64,000 nt of DNA from Pseudomonadota bacterium (GTDB taxonomy: Bacteria > Pseudomonadota > Gammaproteobacteria > Xanthomonadales > Xanthomonadaceae), in assembly GCA_021821195.1 (NCBI GenBank), contig JAKACT010000002.1:248001-312000 (forward strand), read 5' to 3'. This document shows positions 31,009 to 41,569 of the stretch, in pieces. The notes under the pieces were generated by a model. It saw only the letters and a program-made list of their open reading frames with translations, did no database searches and had not been told where the DNA came from. How positions within the stretch are numbered: position 1 is the first letter of the stretch; each line of letters opens with the position of its first letter. The translations under genes were made by a program, and so were the position numbers.

Positions 31009-31950
31009 ATGCATGAGATTCCCGCGCCCGCGCTGTGCGTGCGCGACCTGCGCAAGACCTACGACAACGGCGTGCAGGCGCTGAAGGGCGTGAGCCTGGA
31101 CGTGTCGCCCGGCGACTTCCACGCCCTGCTGGGCCCCAACGGCGCCGGCAAGAGCACCCTGATCGGCATCGTCAGCTCGCTGGTCAACAAGACCTCGGGG
31201 TCGGTGCAGGTGTTCGGTGTGGACATCGACGCCCAGCGCAGCGCGGCGATGCGCCTGATCGGGCTGGTGCCGCAGGAATTCAACTTCAACATGTTCGAGA
31301 AGCCGCTGGACATCTGCGTGAACTACGCGGGGTTCTACGGGGTGCCGCGCGCGCAGGCGCTGGAACGGGCCGAGCAGGTGCTGAAGGACGCCCAGCTGTG
31401 GGACAAGGCGGACAAGATGAGCCGCACCCTGTCCGGCGGCATGAAGCGCCGGCTGATGATCGCCCGCGCGATGATGACCGCGCCCAGGCTGCTGATCCTG
31501 GACGAGCCTACCGCCGGCGTCGACATCGAGATCCGCCGCGGCATGTGGAAGACGTTGAAGGAGATCAACGCCGCCGGCACTACCATCATCCTGACTACGC
31601 ATTACCTGGAGGAAGCGGAGAGCCTGTGCCGCAACCTCGCCATCATCGACCACGGCACCATCGTGGAAAGCGGGCCGATGAAGTCGCTGCTGGCCAAGCT
31701 GGACGTGGAAGGCTTCCTGTTCGACGTCGAGGACGCCCTGCCGGCGGCGCTGCCGGCGATCGATGGCGCGATCCTGGTGGCCGCCGATCCGCACACGCTG
31801 GAACTGGACATGCCGCGGGCGATGGACCTCAACCGGGTGTTCGCCGCGCTCGACGCCGCCGGCATCCGGGTGCGCTCGATGCGCACCAAGAGCAACCGGC
31901 TGGAAGAACTGTTCGTGCGGATGACCGCGCGCGAAGGAGCGGCGGCATGA
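31009..31950 (+). CDS. yadG: ABC exporter ATPase, YadG-like
   Basis: A 313-residue ATPase with Walker A GPNGAGKST, signature LSGGMKRRLMIARAM and Walker B LLILDEPTAGVD, plus a C-terminal regulatory extension (about residues 225-313). It matches the YadG/DrrA branch of ABC-2 exporters. The start at 31009 (MHEIPAPALCV) is chosen over an open frame upstream. A TATACT -10 element lies at 30951-30956. Its stop overlaps the permease gene (ATGA). The substrate is unknown. Confidence 0.88.
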   Translation: MHEIPAPALCVRDLRKTYDNGVQALKGVSLDVSPGDFHALLGPNGAGKSTLIGIVSSLVNKTSGSVQVFGVDIDAQRSAAMRLIGLVPQEFNFNMFEKPLDICVNYAGFYGVPRAQALERAEQVLKDAQLWDKADKMSRTLSGGMKRRLMIARAMMTAPRLLILDEPTAGVDIEIRRGMWKTLKEINAAGTTIILTTHYLEEAESLCRNLAIIDHGTIVESGPMKSLLAKLDVEGFLFDVEDALPAALPAIDGAILVAADPHTLELDMPRAMDLNRVFAALDAAGIRVRSMRTKSNRLEELFVRMTAREGAAA

Positions 31951-32717
31951 GCAACCAGAACCTGGTCGCGCTGGGCACCATCACCCGCCGCGAGGTGATG
32001 CGGATCCTGCGCATCTGGACGCAGACGCTGATCCCCCCGGCGATCACCATGACCCTGTACTTCCTGATCTTCGGCGGCCTGATCGGCTCGCGCGTGGGCA
32101 AGATGGGCGGGTTGGACTACATGGAGTTCATCGTGCCCGGCCTGGTGATGATGAGCGTGATCCAGAACAGCTACGGCAACATCAGCAGCTCATTCTTCGG
32201 CGCCAAGTTCGGCCGCCACGTCGAGGAGCTGCTGGTCAGCCCGATGCCGCACTGGGTGATCCTGGCCGGTTACGTGGCGGGCGCGGTCCTGCGCGGGCTG
32301 ATGGTGGGCGCGATCGTGCTGTGCATCGCCATGCTGTTCACCCGCGTGCACGTGCCGCACCCGCTGGTCACGATCAGCTCGGTGCTGCTGGGCGCCACGA
32401 TCTTCTCGCTGGCCGGCTTCGTCAACGCGGTGTACGCGAAGAAGTTCGACGACATCGCCATCGTCCCCACGTTCATCCTGACCCCGCTGACCTACCTCGG
32501 CGGCGTGTTCTACTCGATCAGCCTGCTGCCTGGCTGGGCGCAGGCGGCGACCCACGTCAACCCGATCTTCTACATGGTCAACGCCTTCCGCTACGGCCTG
32601 CTTGGCAGCTCCGACGTGCCGTTGTGGGTCGCCTACGCGCTGATGCTGGGCTTCGTGGCGGTGCTGTCGGCGCTGGGCCTGTGGCTGTTGAAGCGGGGCG
32701 TGGGGTTGCGCAGCTGA
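31947..32717 (+). CDS. yadH: ABC-2 exporter permease, YadH-like
   Basis: A 256-residue protein with six helices. Typical segments are REVMRILRIWTQTLIPPAIT, the ABC-2 signature region VEELLVSPMPHWVILAGYV, and NPIFYMVNAFRYGLLG. It is the membrane partner of the ATPase encoded directly upstream, whose stop overlaps its ATG. No periplasmic domain insert is present, unlike the NatB-like permease at 17139. Confidence 0.88.
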   Translation: MSNQNLVALGTITRREVMRILRIWTQTLIPPAITMTLYFLIFGGLIGSRVGKMGGLDYMEFIVPGLVMMSVIQNSYGNISSSFFGAKFGRHVEELLVSPMPHWVILAGYVAGAVLRGLMVGAIVLCIAMLFTRVHVPHPLVTISSVLLGATIFSLAGFVNAVYAKKFDDIAIVPTFILTPLTYLGGVFYSISLLPGWAQAATHVNPIFYMVNAFRYGLLGSSDVPLWVAYALMLGFVAVLSALGLWLLKRGVGLRS

Positions 32718-32788
32718 GCAGGAGCGTGGATCGGGTCACGCTTTCCTCATTACACTCTGCGGCTCTTCCCACACACTGGAGCCATTCG

Positions 32789-33487
32789 ATGTCGATGAAG
32801 ACTGCCGTCCTGGCGCTGGCCGTGGGCCTGTCCCTGGTGGCCTGCAAGAAGCAGGACGATGCCGCCACCGCCGCCGCAGGTGCCGGAGCCGCCGCCACCG
32901 AGGCTGCCACCGCACCCGCGCAACCCGCTGCCGTTGAAGCCACGCCCGTCGCCGACGCGGCCACCCCGGCCGTGGCCATCTTCGACATCAACACGGTCCC
33001 GGTCAGCGACAAGCCGCTGCCCGCGTGGCCTTACGTTTCGCTGCCGGCCGGCTACCAGTTCTATTACACCGAAGACCTGCCCTCGCGGACCAAGGACCTG
33101 GCGCGCGTGCCGCTGTGGACCGGCGGCCAGCTGCTGTGGTTGGAAGGCAAGGTGTTCAGCGACGCGATCGACAATGTCGACGGCAAGACCTACTCCAAGT
33201 TCGAGGTCCGCAAGAACGTCCAGCAGGCGATCGAGGGGCTGGGCGGCGTGCGCCTGGCCGAGCACAGCCTGGATGAAGCCACCTTCAAGGCGAACGAAAG
33301 CGCGCTGGATGATTTCCGCGGCGAGTTCGACCGTATCCGCGACGCCTACTGGTACGGCAACGACGCCGATACCTATGTGATCCGTCGTGCCGACAAGGCC
33401 ATCTGGATCGTGTTCCATTCCAGCAACAGCCGCGGCGGCCTGATGGTGGCCGAAGGCCCGCTGCCGGAAGCGCCAGCGAAGCAATAA
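32789..33487 (+). CDS. Lipoprotein paralogous to the N-terminal domain of the OmpA-like protein
   Basis: A 232-residue protein with a lipobox (GLSLVAC, then KKQDD), an Ala/Thr/Pro linker of about 45 residues, and a domain that aligns with residues 65-215 of the OmpA-family lipoprotein at 24585. Shared landmarks are FDI-x2-VP-x-S, WPYVSLPAGY / FPYITLPEGY, an LEG/VEG block, RKN-x2-A and TYVIRR / TYVVRR followed by IWI. It lacks the OmpA domain. Its function is unknown; an envelope role is likely. Confidence 0.75.
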   Translation: MSMKTAVLALAVGLSLVACKKQDDAATAAAGAGAAATEAATAPAQPAAVEATPVADAATPAVAIFDINTVPVSDKPLPAWPYVSLPAGYQFYYTEDLPSRTKDLARVPLWTGGQLLWLEGKVFSDAIDNVDGKTYSKFEVRKNVQQAIEGLGGVRLAEHSLDEATFKANESALDDFRGEFDRIRDAYWYGNDADTYVIRRADKAIWIVFHSSNSRGGLMVAEGPLPEAPAKQ

Positions 33488-33508
33488 GCGCGCTGCGCTT
33501 GGCGATGG

Positions 33509-33532
33509 CGCCCGGCCAAGGCCGGGCGTTTT
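33509..33532 (+). terminator. Rho-independent terminator after the lipoprotein gene
   Basis: A 9-bp perfect stem CGCCCGGCC / GGCCGGGCG with a 2-base gap, followed by TTTT. It lies 21 bases after the lipoprotein stop codon. Confidence 0.8.
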
Positions 33533-33614
33533 CGTTCCCGGCGGCGCAATGCGTCCGGGACGGGATGGAAGCAGCTGCTAGGGCACCCGCGAAGTAAGCC
33601 GTGCCCCGCGTGGC

Positions 33615-34424
33615 TCAGGCCGCCGGCAGCCGGAAGAACGCGGCGCTGGCGGCAGTGGCGTTGGCCGCGGTGGTGGCGGGATCCTCACCGCGGTCGCGCG
33701 CCAGTTCCTCCACGATGTGCGGCAGGAACGCCGGCTCGTTGCGGCGGTCCTTCGGCAGCGGCCTGAGCGTGCGCGGCAGCAGGTAGGGCGCGTCGGTTTC
33801 CACCATCAGCCGGTGGGCGGGGATGCTCTTCACCAGTTCGCGCAGGTGTTCGCCGCGGCGCTCGTCGCAAAGCCAGCCGGTGATGCCGATGTACCAGTCG
33901 TTGTCGAGGTAGTCGAACAGCTCCTCGCGGGTGCCGGTGAAGCAGTGCACCACCGCCGGGCCGATCCGGCCGTCGAAGTTCTTCATCATCGCCATGAAGT
34001 CGGCGTGGGCGTCGCGCTGGTGCAGGAACAGCGGCTTGCCCACGCCGTCGACGGCAAGATCCACCGCGATCTGCAATTGCCTTTCGAATGCGCTGCGCTG
34101 CGCCGGCCGCGGCGAGAAGTCGCGGAAGTAGTCCAGCCCGCACTCGCCCACCGCCACCACTTCCGGATGCGCGTGCAGGGCGCGCATCTCGGCATCGCAC
34201 TCGGCGGTGTATTCGGTCGCGTGGTGCGGATGCACGCCGGCGGTGGCGAACCATTCGCCGGGGCGGGTCAGTGCCAGTTCCAGCGCCTTCGGCGAATGCT
34301 CGCGCGAGGCGCCGGTGAGGATGGCCTGGCGTACGCCGGCATCGCGGGCGCGCTGCCACACCGCGTCGCGGTCGCGGTCGAAGCTGTCGTTGGTGAGGTT
34401 GAGGCCGATGTCGATGAGTTGCAT
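33615..34424 (-). CDS. tatD: TatD-family metal-dependent hydrolase (3'-5' DNase)
   Basis: A 269-residue TIM-barrel amidohydrolase of the TatD DNase family, proposed to act in DNA repair and fragmentation. Metal-site motifs are LIDIGLNLTND, AGVHPHHA, AVGECGLDYFRDFSP, PLFLHQRDAH, VVHCFTG and MVETDAPYLLPR. The length is normal. The ATG at 34424 is used; the open frame upstream runs through a palindromic repeat and is not coding. Confidence 0.93.
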   Translation of the reverse strand: MQLIDIGLNLTNDSFDRDRDAVWQRARDAGVRQAILTGASREHSPKALELALTRPGEWFATAGVHPHHATEYTAECDAEMRALHAHPEVVAVGECGLDYFRDFSPRPAQRSAFERQLQIAVDLAVDGVGKPLFLHQRDAHADFMAMMKNFDGRIGPAVVHCFTGTREELFDYLDNDWYIGITGWLCDERRGEHLRELVKSIPAHRLMVETDAPYLLPRTLRPLPKDRRNEPAFLPHIVEELARDRGEDPATTAANATAASAAFFRLPAA

Positions 34425-34451
34425 GGCGAAATTGTATCCGCCCGCACCTCG

Positions 34452-34570
34452 CGCCTTTGCCCTCGGGCCGCGGCAGGCTTCGCCGCTCAGGCTCGGCATC
34501 CGGCTTCGATTCGCGGCCGCGCGCCATCCATGGCGCGCTCGAAGCCTGCCGCGGCCCGAGGGCAAAGGCG
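34452..34570. repeat. Large inverted repeat between tatD and hrpB
   Basis: Two perfect 31-base arms (34452-34482 and 34540-34570) frame a 57-base centre that itself holds a palindrome (GCGCGCCAT / ATGGCGCGC). The element fills most of the tatD-hrpB gap between divergent genes. Its CATCCATG core also occurs in the 14483-14590 element, so both may belong to one family of structured intergenic repeats. Confidence 0.75.
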
Positions 34571-34604
34571 ATTCCATGGTTTGCGGGGCTCCTACAATGC
34601 CCGC

Positions 34605-37091
34605 ATGCACTTCCCCATCACCGCGCTGCTGCCCGACATCCTCGCGTCACTGGCCGCGCAGCCGCGGCTGGTGCTGGAAGCGCCGCCGGGTGCGGGCAAG
34701 ACCACGCAGGTGCCGCTGGCGCTGCTGGCCGCGCCGTGGCTTGCGGGCCGCAGGATCGTGATGCTGGAGCCGCGCCGGGTGGCCGCGCGCGCGGCGGCCG
34801 GCTTCGTGGCCAAGCAGCTGGGGGAAGCGGTCGGCGAGACGGTGGGTTATCGCATCCGCTTCGAGAACAAGGTCGGGCCGAACACCCGCATCGAGGTCGT
34901 CACCGAGGGCATCCTCACCCGCATGCTGCAGGACGACCCACTGCTGGAAGGCGTGGGCGCGATCCTGTTCGACGAGTTCCACGAGCGCCATCTTGCCGGC
35001 GACCTCGGGCTGGCGCTGGCGCTGGACGTGCAGGCCGGCCTGCGCGAGGACCTGCGGATCGTGGTGATGTCGGCGACGCTGGACGGCGAGCGGCTGGCGG
35101 CGTTCCTCGATGCGCCGCGGCTGTCGAGCGCGGGCCGCAGCTTTCCGGTCGAGATCGCGCATTTCCCGGCGCGCCGCGACGAGGCGCTGGAGCAGCAGGC
35201 GCGCCGCGCCGTCGAGCATGCGCTGGCCGCGCATCCCGGCGACGTGCTGGTGTTCCTGCCGGGGCGGCGGGAGATCGCGAAGGTGGAGCAGATGCTCGCG
35301 GCTGCGCTGCCGGTTTTCGAGGTGCTGCCTTTGCACGGCGACCTGCCCGTCGAACAGCAATCGCGCGTGCTGCAACCCGCGCCCGACGGCCGTCGCCGCG
35401 TGGTGCTGGCGACCAATGTCGCCGAATCGTCAGTCACCCTGCCCGGCGTGCGGGTGGTGGTCGACAGCGGGTTGGCGCGCGAGCCGCGTTTCGATCCCAA
35501 CAGCGGCTTCTCGCGGCTGGACAGCGTGGCGATTTCGCAGGCCAGCGCCGACCAGCGCGCCGGCCGCGCCGGCCGCGTGGCGGAAGGCTTTGCTTATCGG
35601 CTGTGGCCGCAGTCGCAGCGGCTGGAGCCGCAGCGCAAGCCGGAGATCGCGCAGGTGGAGCTGGCCGCGCTGGCGCTGGAGCTGGCGGCCTGGGGCAGCA
35701 GCGAACTGCGCTTCGTCGATCCGCCGCCATCGGGCGCGCTGGCGGCGGGCAGGGACCTGTTGCAGCGGCTGGATGCATTGCGCGACGGCAAGCTCACCGC
35801 ACGCGGCAGGCGCATGCTGGCGCTGGGCACGCATCCGCGACTTGCCGCGATGCTGCTGGCAACCGATGCGCCCGCACGCATCGCACTGGCCTGCGATCTG
35901 GCGGCGCTGGTGGAAGCGCGCGATCCGCTGCGCAGCCGCTCCGATGCTCTGGCCGAGCGCTGGCAGGCATTGGCCGCGTTCCGCAATGGGCGGGTGCCTG
36001 CCGATGCCAACCGTTCCGCGCTGGCCGCCATCGACGCCGCAGCGAAACAGTGGCGCCGTCGCCTGCGCTGCGATGCATCGCCGCCGGCCTCGGTGCCGGC
36101 GCATGCGCTGGGTGACCTGCTGGCGCATGCCTTCCCCGATCGCATCGCCAAACAGCATCCACAGGACCCGCGCCGCTACCAGCTGGCGAACGGGCGGATG
36201 GCGCGGTTGTTCGATGATTCCGCGCTGTATGGCGAGCCGTGGATCGTGGCCAGCGAACTGCGCTTCGAGGCCAAGGACGCGCTGCTGCTGCGCGCCGCGC
36301 CGGTGGACGAGGCGCTGCTGCGCGCCGAGTTCGCGACGCATTTTTCCGACGCCGACGAGGTGCGTTGGGATGCGGACAAGCGCGCGCTGCGCAGCGAACG
36401 GGTCGAGCGCTTCGACGGCATCGTGCTGGCGGTGAAATCCGCCGGCCGGGTCGATCCGGCGCAGGCCGCGCGTGCGCTGGCGGCGGCCGTTCGCGAGCTG
36501 GGCCTGACGGTGTTGCCGTGGAGCGACGGCCTGTCGCAATGGCGCATCCGCGTGGCCTGCCTGCGCAGCTGGATGCCGGCGCTGGGCCTGCCGGATCTTT
36601 CCGACGCCGCGCTGCTGGCCTCGCTGGAGCGCTGGCTGCAGCCCGCGTTCGCCGGCAAGACCCGGCTGGATGCGCTGGACAGCGCCGAGCTGGCCGAAGC
36701 GCTGAAGTCCGGCATCGACTGGAACCTGCGCCAGCGCATCGACCAGCTGGCGCCGACCCGCATCGCGGTGCCGTCGGGGTTGGAGCGCGCCATCGAATAC
36801 CGCCTCGACGACCACGGCGAACCGGCGCCGCCGGTGCTGGCGGTGAAGCTGCAGGAGCTGTTCGGGCTGGCGCAGACGCCGCGCGTGGCCGACGGCCGGG
36901 TGCCGCTGCTGCTGCACCTGCTCTCGCCAGGCGGCAAGCCGCTGCAGGTGACCGCCGACCTGCACAACTTCTGGGCCAGCACCTACGCCGAGGTCAGGAA
37001 GGAAATGAAGGGCCGCTACCCGCGCCATCCGTGGCCTGACGACCCGTGGAACGCGGTGGCCACCCACCGGGCGAAGCCGCGCGGCACGTAA
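34605..37091 (+). CDS. hrpB: ATP-dependent helicase HrpB
   Basis: An 828-residue DEAH-box (SF2) helicase of the HrpB family, normal length. It has motif I GAGKTTQVPLALL, motif Ia MLEPRRVAARA, motif II DEFHERH, motif III MSATLDGE, motif VI DQRAGRAGRV and the long C-terminal HrpB region (VLPWSDGLSQWRIRVACLR). The exact cellular role is not settled. It is divergent from tatD across the large palindrome. The ATG at 34605 gives the family N-terminus FPITALLPDILASLA. Confidence 0.93.
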   Translation: MHFPITALLPDILASLAAQPRLVLEAPPGAGKTTQVPLALLAAPWLAGRRIVMLEPRRVAARAAAGFVAKQLGEAVGETVGYRIRFENKVGPNTRIEVVTEGILTRMLQDDPLLEGVGAILFDEFHERHLAGDLGLALALDVQAGLREDLRIVVMSATLDGERLAAFLDAPRLSSAGRSFPVEIAHFPARRDEALEQQARRAVEHALAAHPGDVLVFLPGRREIAKVEQMLAAALPVFEVLPLHGDLPVEQQSRVLQPAPDGRRRVVLATNVAESSVTLPGVRVVVDSGLAREPRFDPNSGFSRLDSVAISQASADQRAGRAGRVAEGFAYRLWPQSQRLEPQRKPEIAQVELAALALELAAWGSSELRFVDPPPSGALAAGRDLLQRLDALRDGKLTARGRRMLALGTHPRLAAMLLATDAPARIALACDLAALVEARDPLRSRSDALAERWQALAAFRNGRVPADANRSALAAIDAAAKQWRRRLRCDASPPASVPAHALGDLLAHAFPDRIAKQHPQDPRRYQLANGRMARLFDDSALYGEPWIVASELRFEAKDALLLRAAPVDEALLRAEFATHFSDADEVRWDADKRALRSERVERFDGIVLAVKSAGRVDPAQAARALAAAVRELGLTVLPWSDGLSQWRIRVACLRSWMPALGLPDLSDAALLASLERWLQPAFAGKTRLDALDSAELAEALKSGIDWNLRQRIDQLAPTRIAVPSGLERAIEYRLDDHGEPAPPVLAVKLQELFGLAQTPRVADGRVPLLLHLLSPGGKPLQVTADLHNFWASTYAEVRKEMKGRYPRHPWPDDPWNAVATHRAKPRGT

Positions 37092-37152
37092 CGCACCCCT
37101 CACGCGGAAGCGCCATACTGCCGGCGTGACGATGCAAGCCGAGGAGCAGCAC

Positions 37153-37482
37153 ATGGGCAAGTTGGAACGCACCCAGGACCGGACCCTGGAACTGTTGGCC
37201 GACGTGGGCGAGGGCCTGCGCCGCAAGCTGCCGGACAAGGCCGTGCAGTGGGTCGAAACCGGCGCGGCGCTGGGCGCGCTGCGGGTCGGCAGCAAGGTGG
37301 CCGGCAAGTTCGTGCGCCGCAACCCGGTGCTGGTGGGCGCTGCGGTGGTTGGTGCCGGCCTGCTGTGGCTGGCGGCGCGGCAGCGCGCCAAGCGCAAGGA
37401 AGCGGAAGCGATCGAAGGCGAGGCGCGGCAGGTGCGCGCGCTGCGCCGCGGCGAGTACGAGCGCGACGACTACGGCGTTTGA
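37153..37482 (+). CDS. Small membrane-associated protein of unknown function
   Basis: A 109-residue protein with charged ends and one hydrophobic helix (about residues 61-78, NPVLVGAAVVGAGLLWLAA) followed by a basic stretch (RQRAKRKEAEA). The ATG at 37153 has GAGGAG seven bases upstream and is preferred over the earlier in-frame start at 37126. It resembles small envelope-stress or DUF883-like proteins only in outline. No function can be assigned. Confidence 0.6.
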   Translation: MGKLERTQDRTLELLADVGEGLRRKLPDKAVQWVETGAALGALRVGSKVAGKFVRRNPVLVGAAVVGAGLLWLAARQRAKRKEAEAIEGEARQVRALRRGEYERDDYGV

Positions 37483-37546
37483 TCCGGGCGCCGCGCTGCC
37501 ACAATCCGGCACGTGGCGTCTTGCAGGAACTGCGCGCCGCGCTGCC

Positions 37547-38089
37547 TCAGCCAGCGCCAGCTTGCCGCCACTGGCCGGGTTGCAGGCCCTCGAGCCGGTG
37601 CGGCCCCACCGCCACCCGCACCAGCCGCAGCGTGGGCAGGCCCACCGCCGCAGTCATCCGCCGCACCTGCCGGTTGCGGCCCTCGCTGATCACCAGCTCC
37701 AGCCACGCATCCGGCACGGTCTTGCGGAACCGCACCGGCGGGTCGCGCGGCCATAGCGCCGGGGCTTCCAGCCATCGCGCCTGCGCGGGGCGGGTGGGGC
37801 CATCGTTGAGCAGCACGCCCTCGCGCAGCTGCTGCAGCTGCGTGTCGGTGGGCGTGCCTTCCACCTGCACCCAGTAGGTCTTCGGTTGCTTGTGCGCGGG
37901 GTCGGTCAGCCGGTGCGCCAGCCGGCCGTCATCGGTGAGCAGCAGCAGGCCTTCCGAATCGAAATCCAGCCGCCCCGCCGGATACACGCCTGCCGGCAGG
38001 CCGAAGCCGGCCAGCGTCGGCCGCGGCGGCTGGCTGCGATCGGTGAACTGGCAGAGCACGCCATAGGGCTTGTTGAAGGCGATCAGCAT
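37547..38089 (-). CDS. rluE: Pseudouridine synthase, RluE/RsuA family
   Basis: A 180-residue enzyme with the RsuA/RluB/E/F signature GRLDFDSEGLLLLTDDGRLA, whose Asp is the catalytic residue, and the later SEGRNRQVRRMTAAVGLPT. It lacks an S4 domain, and the start MLIAFNKPYGVLCQFT matches RluE, which modifies 23S rRNA at position 2457 (E. coli numbering). RluE is the best subfamily fit by length. Confidence 0.88.
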   Translation of the reverse strand: MLIAFNKPYGVLCQFTDRSQPPRPTLAGFGLPAGVYPAGRLDFDSEGLLLLTDDGRLAHRLTDPAHKQPKTYWVQVEGTPTDTQLQQLREGVLLNDGPTRPAQARWLEAPALWPRDPPVRFRKTVPDAWLELVISEGRNRQVRRMTAAVGLPTLRLVRVAVGPHRLEGLQPGQWRQAGAG

Positions 38090-38169
38090 GGGATCAGCGG
38101 AGAATCCGGGTCACGCAACGTGGCGCCTATCGGCCGCGGTCGCGGCGCGGAGGGCGCTGCGTCGGGTGG

Positions 38170-38994
38170 TCATTCGCTGGCCGGCTTGCGGAAGCGCAGG
38201 GTCATGCGGTCGCTCTCGCCGATCGCCCGGTACTTTTCCGCATCGGCGGCGTCGTGGCGATTGGTGGGCGGCAGCGTCCACACGCCGTTGGGATGGTCGG
38301 CGGTGTCGGCCGGATTGGCGTTCACTTCGCTGCGCGCGTCCAGCACGAAGCCGGCACGGGTGGCCAGCTCGATCACCAGCGCCTCGGTCAGGTAGCCGGA
38401 CTTCTTCATCGTGTCCAAGTCCGTGCCGGGCTTGGCGCGGTGATCCACCACGCCCAGCGTGCCGCCCGGCTTGAGCGCGGCGAAGAATGCCTGGAAGTAG
38501 GCATCGGCAGTGCCGGCGGCCACCCAGTTGTGCACGTTGCGGAAGGTCAGCACCGCATCGGCGCTGGCCGGTGTACCCAGCGAAGGCGACTTGCCGTCGT
38601 ACCAGTGCAGGCTGGCGCGGCCGTAGCGCGCGGCGTCGGCGGCGAACAGCGCCGGCAGCGGGCTGCTGCGGCCGGGCGCGGGGGTGGCGCTGGCGGCGAT
38701 GTAGCGGCCGTGGTCGCGCAGGTAGGGCGCCAGGATCGCGCTGTACCAGCCGCTGCCCGGGCTGATCTCGATGACGGTGTCGGTGGGCTCCAGGCCGAAG
38801 AACGCCAGCGTCTCGGCCGGGTGGCGGTAGCGGTCGCGGGCACGCTGGGCGGCGTCGCGGCCGGGATCTGCCACCGCGGCCTGCAGCGCGCTGTCCACGG
38901 CCGGCGTGGCCGCCTCCTGCGCGGTCGAGGGCGTGGGCGTGGCGGCAGCGGTGGCCAGCAGCAGGGCAAGCGCGGGAATCGACAGGCGGGTCAT
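38170..38994 (-). CDS. SAM-dependent methyltransferase with signal peptide
   Basis: A 274-residue protein whose core is a class I methyltransferase fold: VIEISPGSGWYSAILAPYLR (SAM-binding motif I) and ADAVLTFRNVHNWV, resembling COG4798 predicted methyltransferases. It starts with a clear signal peptide (LSIPALALLLATAAATPTPS), implying export. This is odd because SAM is not expected in the periplasm. A ribosome site (GGAG) precedes the ATG at 38994. Substrate unknown. Confidence 0.8.
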   Translation of the reverse strand: MTRLSIPALALLLATAAATPTPSTAQEAATPAVDSALQAAVADPGRDAAQRARDRYRHPAETLAFFGLEPTDTVIEISPGSGWYSAILAPYLRDHGRYIAASATPAPGRSSPLPALFAADAARYGRASLHWYDGKSPSLGTPASADAVLTFRNVHNWVAAGTADAYFQAFFAALKPGGTLGVVDHRAKPGTDLDTMKKSGYLTEALVIELATRAGFVLDARSEVNANPADTADHPNGVWTLPPTNRHDAADAEKYRAIGESDRMTLRFRKPASE

Positions 38995-39045
38995 GCGGAG
39001 CTCCGGATGCGACGGGCCCTGCAGGGTAAACCGGGCCGCCGCAAA

Positions 39046-39076
39046 CACGAAGCCCGGCGCGCGGCCGGGCTTCGTG
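39046..39076. terminator. Hairpin terminator after icd
   Basis: A perfect 13-bp stem CACGAAGCCCGGC / GCCGGGCTTCGTG around 5 bases, directly downstream of the icd stop on the minus strand. On that strand it is followed by TTTGCGG, a short U-tract. Confidence 0.75.
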
Positions 39077-39095
39077 GGTCGCCGACGGGCGAGGG

Positions 39096-41336
<2,241 letters not shown>

Positions 41337-41417
41337 TCATTGTCGCGCCTTGCCGCGTCGATGGGCAAAGCCTCCGGTCATGGGCCGGAAGTCTCGGGAT
41401 ATGAGATGGGGAAAGCA

Positions 41418-41525
41418 TAGAAACGACAAAGGCCGGTTGCCCGGCCTTGTCTGATTTGGTGCATCTTTCAGCTTTGAGCTGATCAGCTTGTTAGCGGAAA
41501 GAGCGCATTTCCTGATCTGCTAGTA
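41418..41525 (-). ncRNA. tracrRNA of the type II-C system
   Basis: On the minus strand, 41519-41500 is the exact complement of 20 bases of the crRNA repeat (CAGATCAGGAAATGCGCTCT). Further pairing (CGG with CCG, GUU with AAC) follows after a small internal loop. Downstream come a hairpin TCAGCT-CAA-AGCTGA, the motif CTGAAAGATGCACC, close to CUGAAAAGAUGUGCC of the Neisseria tracrRNA, and a terminator stem AAGGCCGG / CCGGCCTT ending in TTTGTCGTTT. A possible promoter is TTGACG (41560-41555), 17 bases, TAGGCT, giving a start near 41525. Ends are predicted; identity is strong. Confidence 0.85.
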
Positions 41526-41569
41526 GGCTCAAGCCTACGGCGCTAATTCTCGAACGTCAAGGAGGAGTC

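Noticed and set aside
30460-31794. N-terminal extension of the cytochrome subunit to 766 codons
   Set aside because: The upstream part is antisense to the yadG-like gene and to the FNR-box region; the ATG at 30459 overlaps the previous stop as an operon start should.
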